Shown here: in pieces, positions 33,054 to 46,539 of the stretch
How positions within the stretch are numbered: position 1 is the first letter of the stretch
Layout: each line of letters begins with the position of its first letter
Assembly: GCF_027409185.1 (NCBI RefSeq)
Contig: NC_084462.1
Span: forward strand, 20,807,577-20,871,576
Reading direction: 5' to 3'
DNA length: 64,000 nucleotides
Source: Cynocephalus volans
Lineage: Eukaryota > Chordata > Mammalia > Dermoptera > Cynocephalidae
Notes under the pieces: generated by a model
The model's input: the letters and a program-made list of their open reading frames with translations, nothing else
Told to the model about the DNA's origin: nothing
Databases searched by the model: none
Position numbers and translations under genes: made by a program

Positions 33054-34305
33054 TTAGATATGGACAAGATTATTCTAAATTTTATATTTCAGAAAGGAAT
33101 AGGAACTAGAATGGCAAAGACCATTTCCAAAAAGAAGAATAAAATGGAAGAAACCCTTGTACCTTATTTCAAGACATTGTATAGCTATAGTAAGAAAGAC
33201 TGTGTCGCAGACTTCATGAATATGACCCCAAAAGCAAGGGACACCAAAGGAAAAATAAACAAATGGGATTATATCAAACTAAAAAGCTTCTGCACAGCAA
33301 AAGAAACAATTAACAGAGTTAAAAGACAACCAACAGAGTGGGAGAAAATATTTGCAAAATATACATCTGAGAAAGGATTAATATCCAGAATATATAAGGA
33401 ACTGAAACAACTTTACAAGAAAAAAACAAGCAACCCAAGTAAAAAATGGGCAAAAGAGCTAAGTAGGCATTTCTCTAAGGAAGATATACAAATGGCCAAC
33501 AGACATATGAGAAAATGCTCCACATCACTCAGCATCCGGGAAATGCAAATCAAAACCACACTGAGATACCATCTAACCCCAGTTAGGATGGCTAAAATCC
33601 AAAAGACTCTGAACGATAAATGCTGGCGAGGTTGCGGAGAAAAAGGAACTCTCATACATTGTTGGTGGGACTGCAGAATGGTGCGGCCTCTATGGAAAAT
33701 GGTATGGAGGTTCCTCAAACAATTGCAGATAGATCTACCATATGACCCAGCTATCCCACTGCTGGGAATATACCCAGAGGAATGGAAATCATCAAGTCGA
33801 AGGTATACCTGTTCCCCAATGTTCATCGCAGCACTCTTTACAATAGCCAAGAGTTGGAACCAGCCCAAATGTCCATCATCAGATGAGTGGATACGGAAAA
33901 TGTGGTACATCTACACAATGGAATACTACTCAGCTATAAAAACGAATGAAATACTGCCATTTGCAACAACATGGATGGACCTTGAGAGAATTATATTAAG
34001 TGAAACAAGTCAGGCACAGAAAGAGAAATACCACATGTTCTCACTTATTGGTGGGAGCTAAAAATTAATATATAAATTCATACACACACACACATACACA
34101 CACAAAAAAAAACCGGGCTGGCGGGGGGAAGAAGATATAACAACCACAATTACTTGAAGTTGAGCAATTACTTGTCCTCAAGCAAACAGAGGGGACATTG
34201 GTGGCGGGGAGGGGGGGAGGGAGCAGGGAAGGAGGTTTTGGTGAGGGGCAACAATAATCAGCCACAATGTATATTGACAAAATAAAATTAAAAAAAAAAA
34301 AAAAG
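33054..34305 (+). mobile_element. Young L1 with deleted ORF2, copy 2
   Basis: Same element; the frame at 33060-34061 is still open for 333 codons with a few amino-acid changes (for example PFATTWMDL in place of PYPTTWMDL). The CA repeat after the stop is longer here (near 34080) and the A tail is uninterrupted. Confidence 0.88.
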
Positions 34306-35540
34306 GATAGACTGTGTCGTATAGGTGGAAAGATAGATAATTGAACAGAGAACCCAGAAATATACCCACACAAATATGTGTAACTGGTTTTTGGCAAGGG
34401 TGGGGAAACAACTCAAATCTAAGGTCAAGAGTTTGGATCCCAGTACTGCCCAGCCACAAAAAACAAACATAAACTCAATGGAGGAAAAAAGAGCTTTTTT
34501 AGCAAATGGTGGTGGAACAATTGGACAGGAAGTAGAAAACTGAACCTTGACTTAAAGCTCAAAAGGTTAATTGAAAATTAACTCAAAATGTAAAACTGAC
34601 TTAAATGTAAAATGTAGAAGTATAAAATTTAAAAAAAAATTTAGGAATAGAAAATCTTCAGGATTTAGAAGAAGCTTGTTAGACTTGAAACCAATAGCAC
34701 AGCCCATAACAGAGAAAATTGATGAATTGCACTTGATGAAAATTAAAAACTTTTGCTCTACAAAAGATCCTGTTCAGAGGATCAAAGGACAAAGTACTAC
34801 TATCTAGAATATATAAAGAACTCTCAAACTAAACAGTAAATTTGGGCAGTTTTCTACTAAAAATGCAACTGCAACGCAACCCAGCAATCATACTCCTAGG
34901 TATTTATCCCAGAGAAATGAACCGTTGTGTCCACACAAACACCTGCGCACAAATGTTCATTGTATCTTTAATTGTAATAGCCCCAAACTTGAAACAACCG
35001 AGACATCCTTCAGTGGATGAATAATTAAACAGACTGAAGTACATCTGTACCATGGAATACAACTCAGCAGTGAAAAGGAACAAACTATTGATACCCCTAA
35101 CCTCTTGGATCTCTAGGGAGTTGTGCTAAGTGAAAAAAGCAAGCCCCCAAATTACATACTGTATAATTCCATTTATATAGCCTTCTCCAAATGACAGAAT
35201 TATACAGAAAGAGAACTAATTAGGGGCTGCCAGGGGAGCCCCTGGCAGTTAGGACAGTGAGTGTGACTATGTAAGGGTAGGTAGCACCAGGGAATTATTG
35301 GTGGTGATGGAATAGGTTTATATCTTGATCCAGTGATGTTTACAAAAATGTATAGTAAAATGGCATAGACCTATACACACGTTGTATCAATGTCAGTTTT
35401 CTGATTTGAGTATTATACTATGGTTATGTAAGATGTCATCATTGGGGGAAATTGGGTGAATGGTACTTGGAACCTCTGTGTACTGTCTTCCCAATTTTCT
35501 GTTAATCTCTGATTATTTTGAAATAAAAATCAAAGGAATC
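34306..35540 (+). mobile_element. Old L1 3' half, copy 2
   Basis: Duplicate of the L1M-type element at 9227, including the hairpin near 35227. Confidence 0.75.
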
Positions 35541-36411
35541 CCATTATGTAATTGCAATAAAAGCACATTCTGTTGAGTGAAAAATCCAGACACGAGAGAG
35601 TACTGCATAATTCCAATTTTATGAAACTTTAGAAAAGACAAGTCGAATCTTAGGCACACAAAGCAGATTAGTGGCTTCAGAGAGCCAGGGTAGTTACACG
35701 GTCATATAAATTTTCCAAAAGTCATCAAAATGTGCACAGAAAACAAATGATTGTTGTTATTTATATTATTTCTTAATCAAGTTGATTTTTAAAACAAAAC
35801 AAAAAATGACTTTTCTAAATTAGTTGTGTATCCATTGGCATATAGCAATGGCTGGCATTCTCTCCTCCTTCCTTTTGGTAATGCAACCCCTAATATTGTT
35901 TTCAACTTTGGTTACAGTTGGTGTGGCATATGATGAATTAAAGCTAAAGACATTTGAGAGAAAAGAGTCTGAGTAATCACTGAATCGTTTTCTTAAAGGC
36001 AAGGGCACTGATCCTGGAATTCCTCTTTTCCTCCTGCCCCCTCGGTGGTGAAGAGTGACAAACCTCAACAGTCATCTTGGACCCAGAGATGGGAGCCACC
36101 TGTCAAGAGCAGCAGAGCCAAGCCATCCAACGGTGACCCTGGTTGGCTTCGTGAGAGAATGATTTCCCTTTTACCATTGCACTGTCACGTGAGGTAGGAA
36201 GAAGTCTCCATTTTGGTTGAACTGCTGTATTTTGGAGTCTCCCTGTTTCGTCATTATCCAACACATTAATGCATTACACTCTACTCATCAGCAGGGCACG
36301 AGAGTGTTCATTTCCCACACCTTCCATGACACTGAATATTGTCAAACATATTAAATATTATGAAAAGAAGAGCCTATTGCTGTGGTTATAATATTGCTGG
36401 CCATTACTAAA

Positions 36412-36603
36412 TGCAGTGGATCGAATGGCCCCCCAAAGTCACTGAAGTTTAATCCCCTCCGTAAGTGTTGAGGGTTGGAAATCCTATTACGATCATTGAA
36501 GATGGGGTCTTGAAGAGGTGATTAGATTGTAAGGACCATGCCGTAGTTCATGAGCATGGTTGTGAGGGCTTTAAAAGGAGTGTACATGAGCGTCTCTCTC
36601 TCT

Positions 36604-36634
<31 letters not shown>

Positions 36635-36853
36635 TCTCTCTCTCAATCTCTCTCTCTCTCTCTCTCTGCTCCACCATTTCTACTACGTGAGATCCCTGAG
36701 TCACTGTCACCACCTTCAAAGCCTTTGCCAGGTGTGTTCCCTGGACTTTGGACTTCCCAGCCTCTGAAAGTGTAAGAGGTAACTTTTATTTTCTTAATAA
36801 TTCACCCAGTTTGAGGCATTTATGTTATAAGCAACAGAAATGAATTAATACAG
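36412..36853 (+). mobile_element. MaLR-like LTR with CT microsatellite, copy 2
   Basis: Duplicate of the LTR at 11332, shortened by loss of CTCTGT-type units. Confidence 0.72.
36592..36668. repeat. CT/CTCTGT microsatellite, copy 2
   Basis: Shortest of the three; two CTGT units are left. Confidence 0.9.
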
Positions 36854-36858
36854 TTAAG

Positions 36859-37258
36859 TGTTATGGACTAAATAGTATCCCCCCAAAATTCATATGTTCA
36901 AGCCCTAACCCCAATGGGACTGTATTTGGAGATGGGGTCTTTAAGGAGGTATTTAAGGTTAAATGAGGTCATAACAGTGGGGCCTTGATCTGATAGAAAT
37001 GGTTCCCTTGTAAGAAGAGGAAGAGAGACCAGAACTCTCACTCTCTCCTGTGCTCCTGCACAGACGGAAGGCCTCATGAGGACACAGCAAGGAGGTGGAT
37101 GTCTGCAAACCAGGAAGAGAGGCTTCACCAGAAACCAACCCTGCCAGCACCTTGATCTTGGACTTCCAGCGTTCATCACTGTGAGAAAATGAATATCTAC
37201 TAGTTAAGCCGCACACCCTATGGTATTTTGTTATGACAGCCCCAGCGGACTAATACAG
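36859..37258 (+). mobile_element. MaLR/MLT-like LTR, copy 2
   Basis: Duplicate of the LTR at 11797. Confidence 0.7.
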
Positions 37259-38751
37259 TAAGGCTCAGATATTTTCCATATATATCAGACGCTTACCCCT
37301 TCTTAATTGTAATTCCTGGGTTCATATTCCGTGCTATTTTTCTTTTTTCTTTGTTTTTTCCCCCTTATTTATTTCTCATATTAGAAATGGCATACCCTTG
37401 AAAAATGTGTTATAATTAAATTTTCCAGTATCATTTGTGTTTTGACTTGGTTAAAATGGTCCTTTCTTCACATCAAAATTTAAAAGTTTTACAGAATTAA
37501 AACTATGTATCTTTTCTTTTGGGGCACTTGGATTTTCTGATTTCTATATTTCTCTAGAATCTACCCCTACATAGATGTTCTACAAGTTTTATTCTGCCAG
37601 GAGGCCATAATGTCTGGAAATGTAAATTATATAATTATAAAGCCTGGAAATAAAATGTCATTATGTGTTTGTTTTTTAAAACAGGATTCTAGCTGCAGCA
37701 CTCTAATCTCTGCCTCCATCTTTACAAGAGATGGAGGTATTTACAGGTCAGGGTAGCTGAACAACCAGAGCAGGCACTTTGGTCACGAGGAAGAAGAGCA
37801 CAGCCACAGAGATGCAGGAGCATCTTGGGGAAGAAGCTGAATGGATGGGAGTAGCTGCAGAGACAGGTGCCCTGAAGTTTCCTGCTGGACTCTTTTGTTT
37901 CACTCCTATCATTTCTTCCTAATTTCTCAGTGTTTCATCTTCATAAAGCTCCTTCCTCTTGCTTGTTCCCACTCTTAAACCATCCCAGATGCCCGCTGCA
38001 GTTCCATCCATTACAGCCACTATTTCCTGGGCATCCCATTCATCTTCACAAGTCCTGTAGCATGATTCTTTTCCTCCGCTCATGAAATTCTGGCTGCCCA
38101 ATTCTGTGCCGTAGTTTCGGTTTTCCCATCTGATCCACTCTGTGTGAGTTATGAACCCATCACACCCTTGATTCCTGTTACGCTCCTACTTTTCCAGCTT
38201 CTCACCATACAGTTTCACCTTCTCCCACCCCTCTATTCTCCGGGACATCCAGCTGCTCCCAGCCCCATGCTGCAGCCTCCAGGGCCACTGCCTCCCTAGC
38301 TTGGCTTGGCCTCCACATGCAGCTCTTTAGGATCTTCTGTTCAGGAAGCTTGGCCGCTCTGACTCTCCCACGTTCCTCTTCTCCTAGTAGTTCCTGCTGT
38401 CTCCCTTTGGAAGTCCATATCCTTCCCTCATCAGAACATTTCTCCCAAGCAGCTCCCTGGATTGATTTTCCCTGGAGGCTAGTCAGTGTCGTCCAGCCTC
38501 TCTCCCGTTCTCAGCTGGCCCATTCTCTTTGCCTTGGGAGTCACTTGAGCTTCATCCCCTTCTCAGCAGCCTCAGTTTCCCCTTCTCCCCAGCTGGGTCA
38601 GTCCTCTTCTCAGGCTTCTCTCTGCCTCTGAGCCAGTCCCACAGTGTTCTGTTCCAGGGTCCCTAAGCTCTGCCAATCCTCCTCCTGTCCTCTGTGGCCA
38701 GGCCATCTGTTTCCTTGCCTGGTTTGTCACTGCTTCATGGTTGGCATCCAA

Positions 38752-39838
38752 ATTAGTCCATTTCTGTTGCTTATAACAAAATACCTGGGACTGGGTAATT
38801 TATAAAAAAACAAAATCTATTGCTTATGGTTTCAGAGGCTGGGAAGTCCAAAGTCCAGGGAGCACTTTCGGTGAAGGTCTTCTTTGGTGGTGCCTTTACA
38901 ACAATGGCAGAAAATGGCAGAGCAGAGAGAGAGCAAGTTCCTCGTGCACTCTCCTTTTAAAGCCCTCAGAACCACGCCTAGTGGAGCTGTGAGAGCAGGA
39001 CCGCCATGGAAACCCCAGAATTGTAGAGCTACCAGTATGCAGTGCCAGCCTGCGAGAGCTGAAGCATCACCTAAGAAAGCCGTGGGAGGGGAGCTGCCGG
39101 AGGACTTGGGGCCCTAACCCTCACACCTGCATGCAGAAGATATCGAACATGGAGTCAAGGTATGTGATTTGCCAGCTTTGAGATTTAGTGCCTGCCCTGC
39201 TGGGTTTAGGACTTGTTTGGGACCTGTTACCACTTTCTTTTGGCCTACTCTTCCGTTTTTGAACGGGAATACGTACCCCCTGCTTGTCCCACCATTGTAT
39301 CTTGAAAGTAGATAACTTGTTTTAGATTTCATAGATGGGACGACTTTGAATAACTTTGGACTTTTGAGTTGAAACCAGTTAAAACTTTGGAGTTGATATG
39401 AATCTATTTGTATGTGAAAAGGACGTGAGTTTCGGGGAGCCAGGGGTGGAATGCCTTGGGTTAAATGTCCCCCCAAAACTTAATCCCCACTGTAACTGTT
39501 GAGGGTGGTAAACTCTGTTATGGTAATTGAAAGGTGGGGCCTTGAAGAGGTGATTAGCTTGCAAGACCATGCCCTACTGAATTGATGAATAATAGTGGTC
39601 AGGGGCGTGATTCTGAGCACGTTACAAGGAGTGTGCATGAGGAACTCTCTCTCTGCTGTGCCATTTTCTGCCATGTGAGACTCCTGGGTCACTGTTACCA
39701 CCACCAAGACCCTCGCCAGGTGTGTTCCCTGGAGTTTGGACGTCCCAGCCCCTAAAGCTGTGAGCAGTAAATTTTGTTTTCTTACAAAGTGCCCAGTTCC
39801 AATAGTTCGTTGAAAGCAACAGAGGCAGACTAATACAG
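38752..39838 (+). mobile_element. Inverted LTR end plus MaLR internal region and LTR, copy 2
   Basis: Same composite as 13691-14777: inverted LTR end (38752-38993), internal region (38994-39451) and plus-strand LTR (39452-39838). Confidence 0.7.
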
Positions 39839-40837
39839 CGTCCATCACCTTGTTTCCTGGGCGACTCTTTTCATTCAGCTCATCCCTCACCTTAGCTGCT
39901 CTTCTTTCTTCACCTGCCCTCACCTGCAGTCCTGTGGAGACCCAGATCTTCTTATGTTCATGCAAATTCCTATGTGTCTCATCAGTGATACCTGTTCCCA
40001 AGCTGCTTCCATCAGACTGTTCCTCCTCTTTGTTTGTAGCTGTTTCCATACCTGCTGAACTATTCTCCACGTTAGTACTCCACCTGCACCCACTTCTGAG
40101 TGCTGTCCTCTCCTGGAGCCATCTCCATCAGGTGCAGCTGTCCCTGTGGCCCCTCCCACTGGTTTTGCTGTGTGTGGTTACTCGGTGCTCATCGGCTGAT
40201 CTCACTGATCCTACCGGCACCCTTCCCCACCACACAAACGTACTTTTTTCTTCGTCTTCTCTGCACTCCGTTGCTCACCTGACACTAGCTGCTCCTATGC
40301 CTAGATCCTCTCTCCTCTGCCACCTTTCTCGGATCTTCTAAGCTGTTTCAGTTGCCCATGTGCACCCCCAAGTTTCAATCCTTCCCATTTCTTTGGCTTC
40401 TCCTGTCTTCTTGTGTCATAGGTCTGTCCTAAAGTGTCCCTGCATCTTCACCTGTTCACCTTCCCTGACTGCCGAGCTCTGACAGAGCTCCCAACTGTGG
40501 CTGTACGAAGTGTTGTATAAAGAATAATTTGTCTGGTCGTTGTCTCTGGCTCCTGGAGGGATCCTCTAAATCCTTGGAATTTTCTGGGTGATAGGAGTGT
40601 CTGTTACTCATGGTGGGCCCCTTGGACTACACCTGAGTTTATGCTAACCAGGTGAGTTAGCATGGGGGGCACACCAAAAAGATGAGCCATGTGATTAGAG
40701 GGTTGCAGCTTTGAGCCATGTGATGTCAGCCCAACCTCCAGGAAGGAGAGTGGGGGCTGGAGATTGAGTTCAGTCACATGGCTGATGATTGAATCAACCA
40801 TGCCTATGTAATGAAACCCCAATAAAAACTCTGCACA

Positions 40838-43394
40838 TGTACTATGGATTGAATTGCATCCCCTAAAGTTTAATATAATAGAAACTTAATTCCCACCGTG
40901 GCACTGTTAAGAAGGTGGGAAATCCTATTATGGCAATTGAAAAGTTGGGCCTTTAGGAGACAATTCGATTGTGAGGTCTGTGCCCTCATGAATGGATCGA
41001 TCCATGCATGAAGTAATGGGCACGGTCCGGATGGCTTTCAAAAAAGAGTAAGGAGTTAGCTCTTTCTTTTGATTTATTTATTTTTTTTGAATTGAAACAT
41101 AATTGATTGTACATATCTGGGGGTACAGCATTGGATATCAATACCCATGTGCAATATGTGGTGCTCACAATAGTATAATTAGGATATGCAGTATTACACA
41201 ATGTCATCACTGTTTGTGGCCCTTTACCAATTTCTCTCTAATCCACCTCCCACTCCCCCTTTTCCCCCTCCCGCTCCCCTTTTCACATCTCTGGTAACCT
41301 CAGTTCTGTTGTCTCCTTTTGAAAGTTCAATGAATTATTGTGATTGTTGTATCTTTCTTTCCTTTTTTACATTTTTTATACATCTATTTGGTTGTTTTGG
41401 ATTTTTTTTTGTTTTTCAGCTCCACTTATAAGTGAGGACATGCAGTATTTCTCTTTCTGTGCCTAGCTTATTTCACTTAACATAATTTTCTCTAGTCCAT
41501 CCATGTTGCTATGAATGGCAGAATTTCATTCTTTTTACGGCAATGTAGTATTCCATTGTGTATATCCTTATCCGGTCATCTGTCAATGGACATTTAGTGT
41601 GGCCCCTGTAAATAGAGCTACATGAACATGGGAGTGCAGGTATCCCTTTGCCATGATGATTTCCATTCCACTGGGTATATACGGCAGTGGGATTGCTGGA
41701 TGATATGGCAGTTCTATCTGTACTTGTTGGAAGAACCTCCATACTGTTTTCCATAATGGCTGCACTAATTTACAGTCCCACCAACAGTGTAGGAGGGTTT
41801 CTCTTTCTCTGCATCCTCTCCAGCATTTGTGGTTCTCTCTCTTCTTGATAGTAGCTAATCTTACTGGGGTGTGTCATTTTGATTTGCATTTCCCTGGTGC
41901 TGAGTGATGTTGAGCATCTTTTCATGTGTCTGGTGGCCATTTGTATATCTTTCTTTAAGAAATGCCTGTTAAGCTCATTTGCCCAATTTTTATTTGGGTT
42001 CCTTGTTTTTTTAATGTTAAGCTGTTTGAGTTCCTTGTGTATTTTGGATATCAATCCCTTGTCGGATGTATAGTTTGCACGTGTTTTCTCTCATTCCGTA
42101 GGTTGCCGTTCCACTCCGTTAATTCTTTCTTTTGTTGTTCAGAAGCCTTTTAGTTTGGTACAATCGCATTTGTTCATTTCTCATTTGTTGCCCGTGCTTT
42201 TGGGGTCTTTTTCGTGAAGTCATTGTCCAGTCCTACTTCCTGAAGTGCTTTCCCTGTGTTTTCTTCTCACCACTCCTATTTAACACACTTTTAGAAGTAC
42301 TATCCAGAACAATCAGGGAAGAGGAAGAAAGAAAGGGCATCTCGATTGGAAAAGACAAAGTCAGGCTGTCGTTGTTTGCAGATGACATGATCCTGTATAT
42401 AGGAAAACCTAAAGATGCTACAAAAAAAGACTCTTGTAGCTGAGAAACAATTTCAGTAAAGTTGCAGGATACAAAATCAACATGTGAAAATCAGTAGCAT
42501 TTTTATACTCCCACAGTGAACTAGCAGAAAAAGAAGTCAAGAAAGCAAACGCGTTTACAGTAGTCACCAAAAAATGAAATAACTAGGAATAAATTTAAGC
42601 AAGCAGCTGAAAGACCTTTAGAATGAGAACTACAAATCACTGCTGAAAGAAATTAAAAAGGACATAAAAAGATGGAAAGACATTCCATGCTCTTAAATTG
42701 GAAGAATTAACATTATGAAAATGGCCGTACTACCCAAAGCCATCTATGGATTCAATGCAATCCCCATCAAAATCCCAATGACATTCCTCACAGAAATAGA
42801 AAAACTAATTTTAACGTTCATAGGGAACAACAAAGGAATCCTGAGCCAAAAATGATAATAATGGTAAAACCAGAGGCATTACACTACCGGAATCCAAATG
42901 ATACTACAAAGCTGTGTTAACCAAAACAGCATGGTACTGGCATAAAAACAGACACTTGGACAAATGGAACAGAACAGAGGACCTGGAAATCAACCCACAT
43001 ACTTACAAGCACAGGATCTTCAAGAAAGGCACCAAGAACATACACTGGGGAAAAGACTGTGCCTCTTCAATAAATGGTGCTGGGAAAACTGGATAGCCAT
43101 TATTTAGAAGAATGAAACTAGACGTGTGCCTCTCAACATATCCCAAAATCAACTCAAAATGGATTAAAGGCTTAAAAATAAATGTAGTGTTAGCTCTCTC
43201 TTGCCACACTGTTTTGCCATGTGGCACCCTGCGTTTCTGTGAAGGGTCAGCACCCATCCACAAAGCCCTCACTAGTTGTGTTTCCTGGGCGTTGGACATC
43301 TCAGCCTCTGAAAAGGTAAGAAATAAATTTTGTTTCCTTATAAATTACCCACTTTTAGGTCTTCTGTTATAAGCAACTGAAACAGTCCAATACA
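40838..43394 (+). mobile_element. Split MaLR-like LTR, copy 2
   Basis: Duplicate of the LTR split by L1 at 15777; the two parts are 40838-41066 and 43189-43394. Confidence 0.75.
41067..43188 (-). mobile_element. L1 with 5' inversion, copy 2
   Basis: Duplicate of the twin-primed L1 at 16006 with target-site copies at 41055-41066 and 43189-43200. An 18-bp segment present in copy 1 near 17777-17794 is missing here (near 42836). Confidence 0.85.
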
Positions 43395-46300
43395 ACATGA
43401 AAACTCAGGTGATTTTCCCTGGCTGGTGATACACATCATTGTGCTGGGAGGATGATGTATCCTGATGACTCAGAAGCTTTGTGTTTGGGACCCTGCCAAC
43501 CCACACTTCTCCTTTTTGGCTGGCCATGATTTTTGTTTTCTTTTTTGTGTGTGTAATAAAAGTGTACATATCATGCTTTCCTGAATCTCGTTAAGTTGTT
43601 CTAGAGAATTATCAAATCTGAGAGGGGTATGGGAGTCCCCAAATTTGTAGCCAGTTGGTGAGAAGTGCATATGGCCTGGGGACTCCTGAACTTGTAGCGA
43701 AGGCAGTCTAGTGGGGGGCCTGTGGCCTTAACCTGTGACATTGACCGAACTTCATTATTACAATTGCATTGCAGGTGCCTGTCTTTAATAGTTTCTACCT
43801 GGATAGGAACTTTCATCTCCTCAGTTGCTGCATGCACGTCACTGCACTCAGTCTCCACTACATCCGTCAAACTTCAAGCTCATTGTATACTTCAGCCTTT
43901 CCCGGGTCCTTAACGTTGTTCCCTTTTTTCTCAAACCCTATCCACATCTCCTCAGTGGCTCTTTTTCCTCAGAAGCTTACTGCCCTGTGGTTTGTCTCTC
44001 GTTGGTTTGTCTTGCTTCTCGCTGCTCCTTTCCGCAGCTGCTCACGTATGTTCTGATGCTTCCATTTCCCGAGATGCTTTTCTCTAGTAACTCAGTATTC
44101 ATGTTATTAGCTCTTTCCTCTCCAAGCCTATCTCACTTAACAGCTTTAGCCCTTCCTATCATCTCATTTTTCTCAGAAATTTCTCTAACACCCTCATTGA
44201 TTTTCGGTTGTTTCTATTTCATCACATGCTCTGGATTTTCTTTCCATTACATAAAATTGGAATTTGAGGTTGTGAGAAAGACTCCCATTATAATATAAGT
44301 AGCAAACACCACCTTTGCCTGTGTGTTCCCTTGCCTTGGACTATTTCCAGGAATGCATCTCTTGTTGAGACACCTTTCCTTTATTTAAAATTTTGGATTG
44401 TTATTCAGGCGCCCATACAGTTTCCTTCCTTCTTTCTACTCTTCCTAGTTTTTCTCCCTCACTGTTTTCCCCTGGTTTCCTGCTTTAAGAGTCTAGCTTA
44501 AGATCTGCCTCTTGTAATTTTTGCTACATGAAAAATAATTCAGGATTCTTTTTCAGACTTAAGGAATTTGGTCAAATAACCAGCATCCCATTAAGGAATA
44601 ATATCACTGGACGGCGAACAAGCAATCCAGACTGATGTGATCACACGCATTGTAAAGGTGAGAAGACTTTTGATTTTTATTATATTTCTTCGAGTTACAT
44701 TGCACTGTCCTCTTTAAAAATACATAAGACATGTCCTGTTTTAAAACACAGGTCCATTTTAAAATAAGGCAATTTTAAAAATTAAGTGGAATTCTCCCAG
44801 TTTAATAATGAAGACTAAACATGAAATAAAAATTTCTATGTGGAAGAATTTGGGGGAACCCCCCCCCCACCTGTACATATAATAGATAAATTATGCAAGT
44901 ATAATAGATAAAAAGACAAAAACCTCTCTTAAAAATGAAAACAAAATTGTATTTATGGACATAACAGCTAGAACACCCATCACAAAACTTCATATAAACA
45001 GCATGTTTTCAAAACTATAACTATTTCAAAACTTTTTACAATAAATACAGTAATAATTCTATGGCCAACATTTTCAAAATATACCAATAAAATTTATGTT
45101 ATCTATTAAGCTATATATTATAATCCTATGGCTCTAGTTTTGTATGTTCAAAGTCATTTCATCCCGATCTGAGCCTCTACACTCCACTTTCACATGGTCC
45201 TCGTATATAACAAAGAGACCTCCAACGTCTGCATCTCCCCTGGGCCCAGTGATCTGGAAGTAAGAGAGAGACAATGTCAGACTTCAAGGAGGCAGTTCTC
45301 TTAGACATGAAGATTATTCACATTCTAAATCAATCCTAACCAAAGTTGAGACTGACTACTAAACCCAATTTAATGTCTGACCCTTTATTGTCAACCCGAA
45401 TCCTAACCATCATTCTCAGTTGTGATTCTTGGACCCAGAATCACTCAGTACACTTAAGGTCATGCCCAGTAGCCTGCTTTATAGCAAGGACGTTAAGTGA
45501 TTCTGCTCAGGGAGTGGGACATACTTGGAGAATGCGGTTTTGGACTTAACTCATACCTTGGTCCTTTTGTGTTACTTAAAACCTGAATTTCTAACCGTGC
45601 TAGAAACATCACTAACATGTCAACATCATGAGACCAGAAGCGTAATCCCTAATCCTAACCTCTAATGTTTAACCACAATGCTTAGCCCTAAACGTGGCTA
45701 GTTGTGCAAGATTTGAACCAAATCTTTGCTTAATCCTCTGCCCAAAGCAATAACTCTAATGTGTCAATCGTAATCAGCCACTAAGAAGTTAGTTTTTCTT
45801 AACCTTTGATTGGTCGAATAAACTGCCTTGACCGTAAACTTCAGGGGGCAAAGGTGTAATTGTACAAGTGGAAAAACTGGTCCAGAAGTATTAGTCAGGG
45901 GACAGCAAGAATTTGCAAGCGATCTGGCCATGAGCAATTTGTTTGAGAGCAAATTTGGATGAAAATATAATTATCATTTATCTTTCATTATTGAATTTGC
46001 AAACTGTTCCATCTAATATCCTATTCCTAAACATTTATTTTGTTATGTATAAATCCCTATAGTTGGTATTCCTGAGGGATGAAAGGTCAAAAATGAATTA
46101 AAAAGAGAAAGAAAAAACACAATGTATGGAGGGAAATGGAAATTTACAGCTGAAGGGTATTTACTTTTGACAAAAGTCAACATTTTATCAAAGCTATCAT
46201 TTGGGCCCAACTGCTTTGGGTTAAAGGATTTTCGCCAGATCCGTGCCTGTGTGACACTGGCTGAGCGGCCTCCCTGGCTGGCTTCCAGCACATCTTACTG

Positions 46301-46539
46301 AGGTTGCGCCTCTGTCTGGTTAACGTGTGGCTGTGGAGCTGATGGGGAGGGTCTGCTGCTTGCACCTGGCCGGCCACTTCACAATGCAAATAAGGCTGAT
46401 GTGGGCAGAGGGTGGATGAAAGTGGGCCAAGCAACCACATTTCCTAAATAGACAAGAAATCATTCTGTCCATACCCTGGAGGACACAGACGTACCTTCCT
46501 TCAGGCCGATGACCTCGGGCCTCCATGGTCCCCAGAGCT